A stretch of DNA of 48,907 bases from Lactobacillus corticis (GTDB taxonomy: Bacteria; Bacillota; Bacilli; Lactobacillales; Lactobacillaceae), in NCBI RefSeq assembly GCF_018327645.1, contig NZ_BMAY01000012.1:1-48907 (forward strand), read 5' to 3'. Below, piece by piece: positions 24,506 through 32,968 of this stretch. The translations under genes were made by a program, and so were the position numbers. The stretch's first letter is position 1. Every line of letters begins with the position of its first letter. The notes under the pieces are model-generated. The model worked only from the letters and a program-made list of their open reading frames with translations. It was not told the DNA's origin and made no database searches.

Positions 24506-25948
24506 ATGGAATTCAAATCACAATATGACTTAATCATTGTTGGTAGTGGTGCGAGTGGCGCAGCTTGTGCCTATGAGGCAGCTAAGAATGGAAAAAGCGT
24601 ATTAGTTGTCGAAAAAGGTCACAAGACCGGTGGTAGCGGCAACTACGTTGAAGGTATTTTCGCAGTTAATTCATATATGCAAAAACAACACAAAGATTAC
24701 CATTTAACTAAAGAAGCAGCCTTAGCTGAGGAATTAACATATTCTCACTATAAGGCCGATACCAACACTTGGAAACAATACATCGATGGCTCAGCTGACA
24801 TTATTAAATGGTTAAGTGACTTAGGCGTGGAATACATCGACGTTGCTCCTTTAGGAAGCGGAGAACGGACTTGGCATTTGTTCGAAGGCCGCGGAGATGC
24901 TGTTATTAACGAAGTCCTTTTACCAAAGGCAAAAGAATTAGGTGCTGATATCATTACGGAAACCAAAGTAACAGATCTAGTTACTGAAAACGGTAAAGTA
25001 ACTGGTGTCAAAATTAAGAATACTAAATCTAATGATGAAATGACGGTTAAAGGAGATAACGTTGTTTTAGCCACCGGTGGTTACTTGAACAATTCTGAAA
25101 TGATTGCTGACTACACCAATTATGATGAAAAGCAATTGATTCCAGTTAACTCAGGCAAAAATACCGGTGATGGACTTTCATTAGCTTGGAAAGCTGGCGC
25201 TCAGCGATACAATATGGGAATGGCAATGTTATTTGGTGGGTACATTAAGGATCCAGACAAGCCAATTTATGTTTACCGCTATGATGAACTTAATGGTGCA
25301 GCCAACCAACAATCCCTGCTCTGGGTAAATGAAATAGGTAAACGCTTTGTCAACGAAGAAGTAGTTGACAACTTTTCTGAAGCCGGCAATGCTTTGTTTA
25401 CGCAAAACAAGTTCTATACTATTTTAGACCAAAAAACAGTTGACCATCTGCAAAACGTTGGCCTTTACAAGGCAATGGGCACTTATGACTATCATGATGA
25501 CAAGCTTCCTAACTTGCAACAAGAAATCGATGATGAATTAGCTCGTGATGCCAAATACTTAACCAAAGCTGATTCGGTAAATGAATTAGCTGAAAAACTA
25601 TCGTTGCCTGACTTGCCAGCAACAATCAAACGCTACAATGAATTAGCAGCTAAGGGGCAAGACGAAGACTTTGGAAAGAATGCCAAATTCATGATTCCTG
25701 TTGTCGATGGTCCGGTTTACGCCATTGAACAAGGCGTTGGTGCCTTTTGTACAATGGGTGGCTTAAAAGTTACCCTTAATAATCAAGTTCTTGATCACGA
25801 TGGTCAAGCTATTCCAGGTTTATATGCAATTGGTAATGATGCCGCCGGGATGTTAATTGGTGATACTTATGGTCCTAACATGCCTGGTACCGAAGGTGGC
25901 TACTCATTCTTCTCTGGCAAACTTGTTGCTGACGTTTTATCAAAATAA
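24506..25948 (+). CDS. FAD-dependent fumarate-reductase-like flavoprotein
   Basis: 480 residues of the FRD/SDH flavoprotein (FAD_binding_2) family. The dinucleotide fold is at the N-terminus (LIIVGSGASGAACAYEAA; GSGASG at 13-18) with VVEKG and TGGSGNYVEG. A capping domain and a C-terminal GGLKV...PGLYAIGNDAAG FAD loop follow. The WVNEIGKRFVNEE segment is typical of soluble fumarate or related enoate reductases. It lacks the FMN-binding and cytochrome domains found in some relatives, so it needs an outside electron donor. Candidate substrates are fumarate, urocanate or hydroxycinnamates. The adjacent LysR gene suggests induction by substrate. Confidence 0.85.
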   Translation: MEFKSQYDLIIVGSGASGAACAYEAAKNGKSVLVVEKGHKTGGSGNYVEGIFAVNSYMQKQHKDYHLTKEAALAEELTYSHYKADTNTWKQYIDGSADIIKWLSDLGVEYIDVAPLGSGERTWHLFEGRGDAVINEVLLPKAKELGADIITETKVTDLVTENGKVTGVKIKNTKSNDEMTVKGDNVVLATGGYLNNSEMIADYTNYDEKQLIPVNSGKNTGDGLSLAWKAGAQRYNMGMAMLFGGYIKDPDKPIYVYRYDELNGAANQQSLLWVNEIGKRFVNEEVVDNFSEAGNALFTQNKFYTILDQKTVDHLQNVGLYKAMGTYDYHDDKLPNLQQEIDDELARDAKYLTKADSVNELAEKLSLPDLPATIKRYNELAAKGQDEDFGKNAKFMIPVVDGPVYAIEQGVGAFCTMGGLKVTLNNQVLDHDGQAIPGLYAIGNDAAGMLIGDTYGPNMPGTEGGYSFFSGKLVADVLSK

Positions 25949-25968
25949 TTATCGGCATACTCTATTTA

Positions 25969-26008
25969 AAAAGGCCAAAAGTCAAAACTGACTTTTGGTC
26001 TTTTGGTT
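25969..26008. repeat. Hairpin terminator, second copy of the 40-bp repeat
   Basis: The same stem as at 23441-23481, with one loop base changed (C to A). It lies between the convergent flavoprotein and Rrf2 genes and has T runs that can serve the plus strand. Confidence 0.85.
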
Positions 26009-26016
26009 TACATATA

Positions 26017-26442
26017 TTAATGTTCAACTTGTCGCTTAATCCCGTCAATTATATCCTGCAGACTAATCCGTTTCATCTCAGCAAAAGCTTGATTAGCAAT
26101 CCTTTGGTACTCAGCTTCCAATACCGTTTGAATATTGCCGCCAATTACGCAATTTGGGTTCGTTTTCGGGTCAACATGAAGCAGCTGCTGCTCACCTTCA
26201 ACTGCGCGATAAATTTCATAAAGATTGATTTGCGCAGCTGGTTTGGTTAGTTTTGCCCCCGCAATTCCCTGCTTTGATTGAATTAACTTTGCTGCACGCA
26301 AACTGCTCATTAGACTGCGGACTACACTTGCATTCGAATTCACACTGCTAGCAATTGCCCGACTAGATAGGTCGCCATCCTGAAACATGTCGAGATAGAC
26401 CATGATATGGATTGCGTCGCTCAGTTTATGTGAGTACTTCAT
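26017..26442 (-). CDS. Rrf2-family transcriptional regulator
   Basis: 141 residues counted from the ATG at 26442, with AGGTGA eight bases upstream; a GTG four codons earlier overlaps that site. The winged helix-turn-helix (about 20-60) and a C-terminal helix fit the Rrf2/YwnA type. A single cysteine (NPNCVIGG) is present, so Fe-S ligation as in IscR is unlikely and thiol sensing is possible. It lies directly after the NmrA/QorB-like gene on the same strand, and both promoters carry similar inverted repeats, so I infer autoregulation and control of that gene. Confidence 0.88.
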   Translation of the reverse strand: MKYSHKLSDAIHIMVYLDMFQDGDLSSRAIASSVNSNASVVRSLMSSLRAAKLIQSKQGIAGAKLTKPAAQINLYEIYRAVEGEQQLLHVDPKTNPNCVIGGNIQTVLEAEYQRIANQAFAEMKRISLQDIIDGIKRQVEH

Positions 26443-26459
26443 AAGATTTTTCACCTGCC

Positions 26460-26495
26460 GTACACGATTGTACTGGGAAAATGAATGGTCTGCAA
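26460..26495 (-). promoter_or_regulatory. Promoter of the Rrf2 gene with an operator-like repeat
   Basis: Minus-strand TTGCAG (26490-26495), 17-bp spacer and TACAAT (26467-26472). The inverted repeat GTACA-CGAT-TGTAC (26460-26473) covers the -10. Confidence 0.6.
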
Positions 26496-26502
26496 GCCCG
26501 TT

Positions 26503-27351
26503 TTACCGCTTCAGAATTTCAACTGCAGCTTGATCCAATGCTAAAGTTGGGTGACCAAGCACATCTGCCAAATCTGAACTAGGATGATCTAAAGTACCTT
26601 CGTCAATAATGCCTTGGGCAAAAGAAAGCCATTTGGCAGCTCCTTCGTCCATCCCTTGACTAAGCAAATTCTTGACGTACTCGTCTTCACTAACTTGCTT
26701 AACCGTAATGTCTTTGCCGGCAGCTGCAGCTACAGCCTTGCCCAGATCAGCATAAGTCTTCATTAGGCCGGCAAATTCGTAAATTTCCTTGTTGTTATCT
26801 TGAACCAATACCTTAGCTGCTGCTTCAGCATATTCCCGTTCTAGGGCCCAGCCAGCTAAACCATTAGTCCAATATTCAGCCTGTCCGTCAGCAGCAGATT
26901 TAATAAAGGCACTTTCATTTTCGAGGTACCAGTTGTTTCGCAAAAATGCATGCTTAATGTCGCTTTCTTTGATCAGCTTTTCAGTAGCCCAGTGGTCTTC
27001 AGCTAATGGCGTTGCAGCATTTTGAGCATTGGGAAAACTGGTATAAGCGACAAAGTCAACTTGCGTTTGCTTTAAAGCCTCCACCATATTTTGATGTTGC
27101 TTGAGTCTTGAAACTTCTCCACCTGGTTGGGATGAAATAAATAAAACGCGGTCGATGCCGGTAAGTGCTTCTTGCAATGATTGCTCATCGGAGTAGTCAC
27201 CGCGACGAATTTCATATCCAGGGAAAAGCTTGTTAGCTTTTTCGAGATTTCGCGCAACTACTACGACGTTTTCTTTTCCAACTAATTCAGTTAAAGTCTT
27301 GACAGCTGCTTGACCAAAATGACCAGTTGCTGCTGTTACTGCATATTTCAT
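26503..27351 (-). CDS. NmrA/QorB-like NAD(P)-binding oxidoreductase
   Basis: A 282-residue atypical short-chain dehydrogenase. The N-terminal Rossmann motif reads TAATGHFGQAAVKTL, then VVVARN and RGDYSD. The protein lacks the YxxxK catalytic pair of classical SDRs, as expected for NmrA and for QorB-type quinone oxidoreductases, which it resembles in length. A role in NADPH-dependent quinone reduction or redox sensing is likely. GGAGG precedes the ATG. A consensus promoter with an inverted repeat lies upstream, and the Rrf2 regulator gene follows 60 bp downstream. Confidence 0.85.
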   Translation of the reverse strand: MKYAVTAATGHFGQAAVKTLTELVGKENVVVVARNLEKANKLFPGYEIRRGDYSDEQSLQEALTGIDRVLFISSQPGGEVSRLKQHQNMVEALKQTQVDFVAYTSFPNAQNAATPLAEDHWATEKLIKESDIKHAFLRNNWYLENESAFIKSAADGQAEYWTNGLAGWALEREYAEAAAKVLVQDNNKEIYEFAGLMKTYADLGKAVAAAAGKDITVKQVSEDEYVKNLLSQGMDEGAAKWLSFAQGIIDEGTLDHPSSDLADVLGHPTLALDQAAVEILKR

Positions 27352-27383
27352 GTTTATGCCTCCATACTTGTTGCTTTATGTTT

Positions 27384-27420
27384 TACAAGTTAATTGTATT
27401 ACGTGTATTTTTATTGTCAA
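27384..27420 (-). promoter_or_regulatory. Promoter of the NmrA/QorB-like gene with an operator-like repeat
   Basis: Minus-strand TTGACA (27415-27420), 16-bp spacer and TACAAT (27393-27398). The inverted repeat TACAA-GTTAA-TTGTA (27384-27398) covers the -10 and resembles the repeat at the Rrf2 promoter. Confidence 0.65.
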
Positions 27421-27748
27421 CAGGTTAAGCATTATTTGCTGTTTAGTTGTTGAGATCCTAAAAGCAATCAGTGGATATCATGGATTGCATAGAGATAAGC
27501 AACAGCAATGTTTTTTACTTGCATCACTGGCTACTTCATTTTTTAAAACACAACTCAGATCCCCAAGATAAATAAATATAAAAAAACAAGGAATTAGCAA
27601 TTGCTAATTCCTTGTTTTAATTGCATTAAGAACTGAAATACTTGATCAGCCCTTAATAGCTTAATTTCAATAAAGTATATACTCTTGTTGGAACACTACA
27701 ATATGTTAGATCCACAGTCAAAAAGTTATCTAGTTGAGGGATACATGA
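27421..27748. other. Non-coding stretch with a 36-bp perfect palindrome
   Basis: 27583-27618 is a perfect palindrome (18-bp arms, left arm ending ATTAGCAA) with A and T runs on both sides. It probably acts as a bidirectional terminator, for the EIIBCA operon on the minus strand. A 73-codon plus-strand frame across 27350-27571 lacks a ribosome binding site and resembles nothing I know. Otherwise I see no gene. Confidence 0.7.
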
Positions 27749-29590
27749 TTAGGCTTTTACCTTAATGACTGCATTATCCTTTGTCACTTCACCATAAGGC
27801 TCTGGAAGTACGGCCTTATATTCGGCAGTATTAGTAATAATTTCCATTACTGTTGGATCATAGCCAGCTTTCTTTATTCCTTCAACATCAAATTCTGCAA
27901 TTAAATCCCCCTGTTCAACCTTCATTCCTTGTTCTACATGGCTCTTGAAGTACTTGCCATTTAAGTTGACCGTATCAATACCTGCATGAATTAATACTTC
28001 TGCTCCATTTTGAGACGCAATGCCGTAGGCATGGCCAGTTTCATAGGCTACTCGAATAATTCCAGAAACCGGAGCATAAATATTATTATCTTTTGGAGAA
28101 ATTGCAATGCCTTCACCCAAGCTTAGTGATGAAAAGACACTATCATTTACATCACTCAAAGCTAAACTTGTGCCCTTTACAGGACTATTAATTGTTTCAT
28201 CTTTGATGGTAGAAGCTTCAACTGGTTCTGTTTTCTTCTTTTCCAGCATTGAATCATCATAACCAAACAGATAGGTTAAAATTGCTGTACCAAAGAAGGC
28301 AATAGCAATGGCAATCAGAAATGGAATAAACCCTTTACCAACAAATACCGGAATACTTAAAACGCCGACAGGAGTTGAGGCTATGGCAGCACTATTAGCC
28401 GCACCGGTAATTGCACCGGAAACGCCTCCCATTACACAAGCAATGTAGAATGGCTTCTTAAACTTTAAATTAACACCATAAATCGATGGTTCAGTAATAC
28501 TAAACAGCGCAGTAATTGCCGAAGACAATGATAATTCTCTATTTTTGGTATCTTTAGATTTTAAGAATACCCCAAAGGCAGCCCCAGCTTGCGCAAAGTT
28601 CGAAGGCCCAATCATTCCACTGATGGTATCACGACCATAGAGGGCCAAGTTATTATAACAAAGTGGAACAATTCCCCAGTGAACGCCAAAAATAACCAGA
28701 ATCTGCCAAGCAGCACCAAAGACCAAACCACAAATAAGCGGATTAACACCATAAAGTGCCGTATACCCTTTTCCCAACCAAGTATCAAGCGTGTTCATAA
28801 TAGGCCCAATGATTAGGAATGCTAGTGGAACAGTAATTCCAAGTGTCAGCAATGGGGTCAATACATTCTTAACTGAAGGATGAAAGTGATCATTACAGAA
28901 ATGCTCAATTTTTGACATCACATAAACAGTGAAGATAATTGGCAAAACAGAAGAAGTATAAGTTGTACTGATCACCGGAATCCCTAAAAATGATAGATGT
29001 GTACTTGACTTACTAAATAGGCTCACCAAAGTAGGATATTCCATGGCACCAGCTACAGCTAAAGCCAAGAACGTATTGGTCTTGAATTTATTAGCTGAGG
29101 TTACTGCTAATAAAATTGGCAAGAAATAGAAAACAGCATCCCCAGCTGCATACCAGATTTGGTATGTCCCACTTGATTTACTTAAGCCAAACTCGACCGC
29201 AAGCATCAATAGCCCCTTGATCATACCTGCACCAATCAAAGCAGGTAAAATTGGGGTAAATATCCCTGAAATTAAATCAATTGCTTTGTTGAACCAAGAC
29301 TTATCTTCATCAACGGTATCATCTGATCCGCTCATATCACCTAGCATTGGAGTCAGCACATCAAAAACATCACCAACGGTATTGCCAATAACTACTTGAT
29401 ATTGACCACCACTTTCAACAACCTGGATAACCCCGTCTACTTTTTCGGTTGCTTCTTTATCAGCCTTTTTCATGTCTTTCAAGTGAAAGCGCAATCTAGT
29501 AGCACAATGCACAACATTGCTTACATTACTAGGACCACCAACAGATTCAAGAATTTCTTTAGCTTGATCTTTATATTTCTGCTTAGCCAT
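27749..29590 (-). CDS. PTS beta-glucoside-family EIIBCA permease
   Basis: A 613-residue three-domain sugar transporter that phosphorylates its substrate during uptake. EIIB is at the N-terminus (C29 in VVHCATRLRF), EIIC with about ten membrane segments spans about 100-455, and EIIA of the glucose type is at the C-terminus (H535 in EVLIHAGIDTVNL). The family was named for beta-glucosides but also carries other sugars. It is the last gene of an operon with an AlsE/RPE epimerase, an RpiB-type isomerase and a TIM-barrel protein. The gene order recalls the Listeria D-allose cassette, so D-allose or a related rare hexose is my best guess for the substrate. Confidence 0.92.
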   Translation of the reverse strand: MAKQKYKDQAKEILESVGGPSNVSNVVHCATRLRFHLKDMKKADKEATEKVDGVIQVVESGGQYQVVIGNTVGDVFDVLTPMLGDMSGSDDTVDEDKSWFNKAIDLISGIFTPILPALIGAGMIKGLLMLAVEFGLSKSSGTYQIWYAAGDAVFYFLPILLAVTSANKFKTNTFLALAVAGAMEYPTLVSLFSKSSTHLSFLGIPVISTTYTSSVLPIIFTVYVMSKIEHFCNDHFHPSVKNVLTPLLTLGITVPLAFLIIGPIMNTLDTWLGKGYTALYGVNPLICGLVFGAAWQILVIFGVHWGIVPLCYNNLALYGRDTISGMIGPSNFAQAGAAFGVFLKSKDTKNRELSLSSAITALFSITEPSIYGVNLKFKKPFYIACVMGGVSGAITGAANSAAIASTPVGVLSIPVFVGKGFIPFLIAIAIAFFGTAILTYLFGYDDSMLEKKKTEPVEASTIKDETINSPVKGTSLALSDVNDSVFSSLSLGEGIAISPKDNNIYAPVSGIIRVAYETGHAYGIASQNGAEVLIHAGIDTVNLNGKYFKSHVEQGMKVEQGDLIAEFDVEGIKKAGYDPTVMEIITNTAEYKAVLPEPYGEVTKDNAVIKVKA

Positions 29591-29611
29591 TTTTATAACC
29601 TATCTTTCTTA

Positions 29612-30532
29612 TTAGTGACTAGCCATACGGAAGTAGGTGTATGGTTTACCTTTGATTGAAGTAGAAAGCTGCAAAATATTTTCAGGAATTGGGCATCCGC
29701 TAAAACCACCATCCCCAATTGCAATTACATCCGCACCTGTTTCTTTTATTTGCAGTGCAATTTCTCTAATTGTTTCAGTATCCGAACCTTCTAATGAACT
29801 GTCTAAAAAGCTCATAGCTAATGTTTCTTTCGGATAACTGTGAACAAATTCAATTAATTCTTGGATATGTCTTACACTAATGCCACTTCGAGAGCCGGGA
29901 GCAGGAAAGTCAATCACATCTGCGCCAGCTTCAATTAATCTCTTAATGACTTCCTTGGTATCGTATGTTGCTAATGGATCTCCGAGGACTTTTTCATCAA
30001 CACCGTCCTCCCACTTTCCGGCAAAGATGAGCGTATCCGGACCTAAAATTTTTCGAACCATTTTAGTTCCGGAAATAATATCTTCTAAACTAGTACCGGT
30101 TCCAGGATTACCTCCTAAGATTACGTAATCGGGAGCAAGCTCTTTTAGCTTTTTAATGTGTTCAATAGAAGCTAGCATGCCATTTTTGTCGTAAATCTGG
30201 TCATCTTGCGTACTGCCTTTTCCCGGACATCCCAAATAGATTCCAACTGGTACTCCAACTTTATCTTTTAAATCTTGAACAGTGTTACCTTGCAATCCTA
30301 GGTTTTTTGCTGAATCATCAAAATTATATGTATTTAGCAGAATCATATCAGCTCCAAAGGCCTTATTTAATTCCGTATTGGTAATACCACGAACTAAACC
30401 AGTTGACGCAAACAATAAGTGTTGCGCCATAATTACACGACCTTCAGATTTTTTGATAGATTCCTTTAAATCACGTCCAGACATTTTTCTAATGTCGTCA
30501 CTTTTGGCACTAATTAGTCTAACAACGCTCAT
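29612..30532 (-). CDS. TIM-barrel protein of unknown function in a PTS operon (DUF7916-like)
   Basis: A 306-residue protein with alternating strands and helices of a TIM barrel: repeated motifs PVGIYLGCPGKG, YVILGGNPGTG, TLIFAGKWEDG, GADVIDFPAPGSRSG and GADVIAIGDGG look like phosphate-binding loop ends. It regularly accompanies beta-glucoside-type PTS genes in Firmicutes. I believe it corresponds to the family now called DUF7916, but I cannot confirm that. The context (RpiB, RPE, EIIBCA) suggests that it acts on a phosphosugar, for example as an aldolase or epimerase. The catalytic residues are not identifiable by eye. Confidence 0.7.
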   Translation of the reverse strand: MSVVRLISAKSDDIRKMSGRDLKESIKKSEGRVIMAQHLLFASTGLVRGITNTELNKAFGADMILLNTYNFDDSAKNLGLQGNTVQDLKDKVGVPVGIYLGCPGKGSTQDDQIYDKNGMLASIEHIKKLKELAPDYVILGGNPGTGTSLEDIISGTKMVRKILGPDTLIFAGKWEDGVDEKVLGDPLATYDTKEVIKRLIEAGADVIDFPAPGSRSGISVRHIQELIEFVHSYPKETLAMSFLDSSLEGSDTETIREIALQIKETGADVIAIGDGGFSGCPIPENILQLSTSIKGKPYTYFRMASH

Positions 30533-30550
30533 TTTTACCCTCTATTTTTA

Positions 30551-31081
30551 TTAAACACTCTGATCTTCAAATTGTTCTTTACCGTCATAATCTTTGGAGT
30601 TTCTGATAGTTTCGAATTCTTTGTCATCTCCAGCTTCGATAGCAGCTAATTCATCCACTCTTCTTTGGTGACGGCCACCAATAAATTTAGCTTCAAGCCA
30701 ATTTTTAACAATCATCTTGGCCAATTCTGAACCGACAACTCTTGAACCAAATGCCAAAATATTCGTATTATTGTGCATCCTCGAAAGTTTAGCTGAGTAG
30801 CAGTCACTGCATACACAAGCTCTGATTCCCTTTACCTTGTTTGCTGCTAAAGAAATACCGACACCAGTACCACACATCAAAATTCCTAGGTCGTAATTGC
30901 CATTAGCCACTTCTTCGGCAACCTTCTTACCGTAGATTGGATAATCAGTTCTTTCATCACTAAATGGTCCAAAATCATGAACTTCATAGCCTAAACTTTT
31001 AACATATTCGATAATAGTAGGCTTCAATTCCAAGCCTACGTGATCTGATCCAAATGCAATTCTTAGTTTCTTTTTTGTCAT
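30551..31081 (-). CDS. rpiB: RpiB/LacA/LacB-family sugar-phosphate isomerase
   Basis: A 176-residue isomerase that interconverts aldose and ketose phosphates: ribose-5-P/ribulose-5-P, or allose-6-P/allulose-6-P for some members. The signature IAFGSDHVGLELK is at the N-terminus, C70 in ILMCGTGVGIS is the expected catalytic base, and HNNTNILAFGSRVVG completes the active site. The C-terminal 25 residues are an acidic extension beyond the core. It lies 2 nt after the AlsE/RPE stop and is surely co-transcribed. In this operon an allose-6-phosphate isomerase role would fit best. Confidence 0.88.
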   Translation of the reverse strand: MTKKKLRIAFGSDHVGLELKPTIIEYVKSLGYEVHDFGPFSDERTDYPIYGKKVAEEVANGNYDLGILMCGTGVGISLAANKVKGIRACVCSDCYSAKLSRMHNNTNILAFGSRVVGSELAKMIVKNWLEAKFIGGRHQRRVDELAAIEAGDDKEFETIRNSKDYDGKEQFEDQSV

Positions 31082-31083
31082 GG

Positions 31084-31740
31084 TTAATCGTTTTCCTTTC
31101 TTATATCAGAAATAATCGTCATATAATCCTCGTCTTTGCCGAATAAGGCCGAAGTTCCAAGAATAAAATTATCTACTCCAGCCTTATGAAGCTCCATAAT
31201 TTTCTCTCTTGAAACAGCGCCATCAATGCCAAGCACATACCCGTATTGCTTCTTGGCTGCAATAAACTGATTCAATTTTGGCATTACAAAGTCCTGAAAT
31301 GGCTGTCCGGCAAAACCAGGATGGACCGTCATTACCAAAACATAATCAATATTTGGGAGCAGCTCTTTGACTGATTCAAAAGAAGTACCAGTATTTACTG
31401 CAATTCCTGCTTTCATTCCAGCGGCGTGAATATCATCGATCGTTCTTGCCGGTTGCTGCTCGGCATCTGGACAAAAATACACTAAATTGGTGCCCAATTC
31501 TGCAAAGAATTTAATGTACTGTCTTGGATTTTTAATCATCAAATGAGCATCCATCGGCTTATCTGTTAAATCTCGAATAGTTTGATAATCTTCAGGGCTC
31601 AACCCAAAATTAGGGACATATTGGCCATCCATAATATCCATATGGTACATATCCACTCCAGCTTCATTTAGTTGTTTAACGTCAGAAGCCAAATTTTTAA
31701 AGTCTGCACACATCATTGATGGGCTTAATAATAACGTCAT
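31084..31740 (-). CDS. Ribulose-/allulose-6-phosphate 3-epimerase family protein (AlsE-like)
   Basis: 218 residues from the ATG at 31740, chosen because AAGGAGA lies 6 nt upstream; the longer open frame runs through the promoter. The RPE-family TIM barrel is clear: metal ligands in MYHMDIMDG (H33, D35), DAHLMIKNP, VMTVHPGFAGQ and GIDGAV. Members epimerise ribulose-5-P/xylulose-5-P, or allulose-6-P/fructose-6-P (AlsE). It is the first gene of the operon, upstream of an RpiB-type isomerase. Together the two would convert allose-6-P via allulose-6-P to fructose-6-P. Confidence 0.88.
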   Translation of the reverse strand: MTLLLSPSMMCADFKNLASDVKQLNEAGVDMYHMDIMDGQYVPNFGLSPEDYQTIRDLTDKPMDAHLMIKNPRQYIKFFAELGTNLVYFCPDAEQQPARTIDDIHAAGMKAGIAVNTGTSFESVKELLPNIDYVLVMTVHPGFAGQPFQDFVMPKLNQFIAAKKQYGYVLGIDGAVSREKIMELHKAGVDNFILGTSALFGKDEDYMTIISDIRKEND

Positions 31741-31756
31741 GCTTGTTCTCCTTTTT

Positions 31757-31772
31757 AGGTAAACGTTTACCT
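31757..31772. promoter_or_regulatory. LacI-type operator O1
   Basis: AGGTAAACGTTTACCT is a perfect 16-bp palindrome with a central CG, the typical form of LacI-family operators. It lies downstream of the operon's -10, where bound repressor would block transcription. Confidence 0.8.
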
Positions 31773-31788
31773 TAATGATTACAGAATT

Positions 31789-31817
31789 ATCATAGGTCAT
31801 TATGAAAGCGATGTCAA
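31789..31817 (-). promoter_or_regulatory. Promoter of the epimerase-PTS operon with an overlapping cre
   Basis: Minus-strand consensus -35 TTGACA (31812-31817), 17-bp spacer and TATGAT (31789-31794). TGAAAGCGATGTCA (31803-31816) fits the cre consensus fully and overlaps the -35, so catabolite repression by CcpA is inferred. Confidence 0.8.
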
Positions 31818-31856
31818 TATTACCCAAAAAATATTTTCCCTATAATGCATTTTTTT

Positions 31857-31889
31857 GGGAAACGTTTACCTGATTCTAAGTGGTATACT
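31857..31889 (+). promoter_or_regulatory. LacI-type operator O2 over the lacI-family promoter
   Basis: GGGAAACGTTTACCT (31857-31871) is a near-palindrome of the O1 type, centred 99 bp from it. It covers the -35 region of an extended -10, TGGTATACT (31881-31889), which suggests autoregulation and possibly looping with O1. Confidence 0.7.
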
Positions 31890-31923
31890 GGTAGTAAATC
31901 CTTTTAAGCTTTAGGAGCAAGCT

Positions 31924-32907
31924 ATGAGTAAATATTCAATCAAAGATATAGCGGCTATGGCAGGGGTATCAATCGCAACCGTCTCCCGAGTTATCAATAA
32001 TAAAGGCAAATATTCGGAGGAAACTAAAGAAAAGGTTCTAAAAATAATTAACCAGACTGGTTACAAAGTAGACGGCAGTGCCCAAAGTTTAAAGACTAAT
32101 ATCACTTTTACAATCGGAATATTGGTACCTGATATCAAAAACTTTTTCTTTGCTGATCTAGTACAAAAAATTGAAAAAGAGCTTTTTGATAAAAACTACT
32201 CCACCATTATTTGCAATACTGATTCAGATGAAGAAAAAGAAAAATCCTATTTAAGAATGCTAGAAAATAAAAAGGTAGATGGAATAATAGTTATTTCCGG
32301 TGCCAAACAAGGATTTAGGTTTGAAAGTTCACTAAAAAACATTCCCTATATATGTATTGACCGAAAACCAGCTGATTTTAACAAAACAATTTTTATATCT
32401 TCAAATCATGAATTAGGCGCACAAGATGCAGCGAATTATTTGTTGGACCATGATGTTCAACGACCTGCAATGGTTATCCGAAAACATAGTCCTATCCTTA
32501 ACGGGCGAATTAATGGATTTCGAAATTCACTAGAAGAGCACAATATTGTTTTTGATCGAAAAGAGAACATCTTTTGTTTTAATGGGATAACCTCTTTAAC
32601 CAAATATCTCAGTACTTATCCAGAGACAGATGGATTTTTTGCTATTGATGATAGATTGGCCATCGAATTAATCATGGCGCTAAAGCAAATTGGCAAAAAA
32701 GTACCTGACGATATTCAAGTAATTGGTTTCGACAATATACCAGCGGATGAAATTATTTCTCCAACTTTAACCACAATTGCCCAAAACACTGATAAAATTG
32801 CACATTATACTATAGAAAATATTTTAAAAGTAATTAAAACCCCCAATGAAAGTGGTGACCAAATTCTTATCCCCACCACTCTAGTAAAACGAAATTCAAC
32901 TTTTTAA
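31924..32907 (+). CDS. LacI/GalR-family repressor of the adjacent PTS operon
   Basis: 327 residues: an N-terminal LacI headpiece (about 1-60, with IKDIAAMAGVSIATVSRVIN) and hinge, then a periplasmic-binding-like core (about 62-327, with DGIIVISG and IQVIGFDNIPADEIISPTLTTIAQ, shown in part). It is divergent from the epimerase-isomerase-PTS operon, and two palindromic AAACGTTT operators lie between. The inducer is probably the operon's sugar or its phosphate. AGGAG lies 6 nt before the ATG. Confidence 0.93.
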   Translation: MSKYSIKDIAAMAGVSIATVSRVINNKGKYSEETKEKVLKIINQTGYKVDGSAQSLKTNITFTIGILVPDIKNFFFADLVQKIEKELFDKNYSTIICNTDSDEEKEKSYLRMLENKKVDGIIVISGAKQGFRFESSLKNIPYICIDRKPADFNKTIFISSNHELGAQDAANYLLDHDVQRPAMVIRKHSPILNGRINGFRNSLEEHNIVFDRKENIFCFNGITSLTKYLSTYPETDGFFAIDDRLAIELIMALKQIGKKVPDDIQVIGFDNIPADEIISPTLTTIAQNTDKIAHYTIENILKVIKTPNESGDQILIPTTLVKRNSTF

Positions 32908-32925
32908 TTCAGCCTTTCCAACAAA

Positions 32926-32968
32926 AAATAGCCAAGCTACCTCTTTTCGAAGTTACTTGGCTATTTTT
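32926..32968. terminator. Bidirectional terminator between lacI-type and mmcQ-type genes
   Basis: AAATAGCCAAG (32926-32936) pairs with CTTGGCTATTT (32956-32966), with flanking A and T runs. It overlaps the stop of the minus-strand gene. Confidence 0.88.

Noticed and set aside
27350..27571. 73-codon plus-strand frame, considered as a transposase remnant
   Set aside because: No conserved transposase motif and no terminal repeats were found around it.
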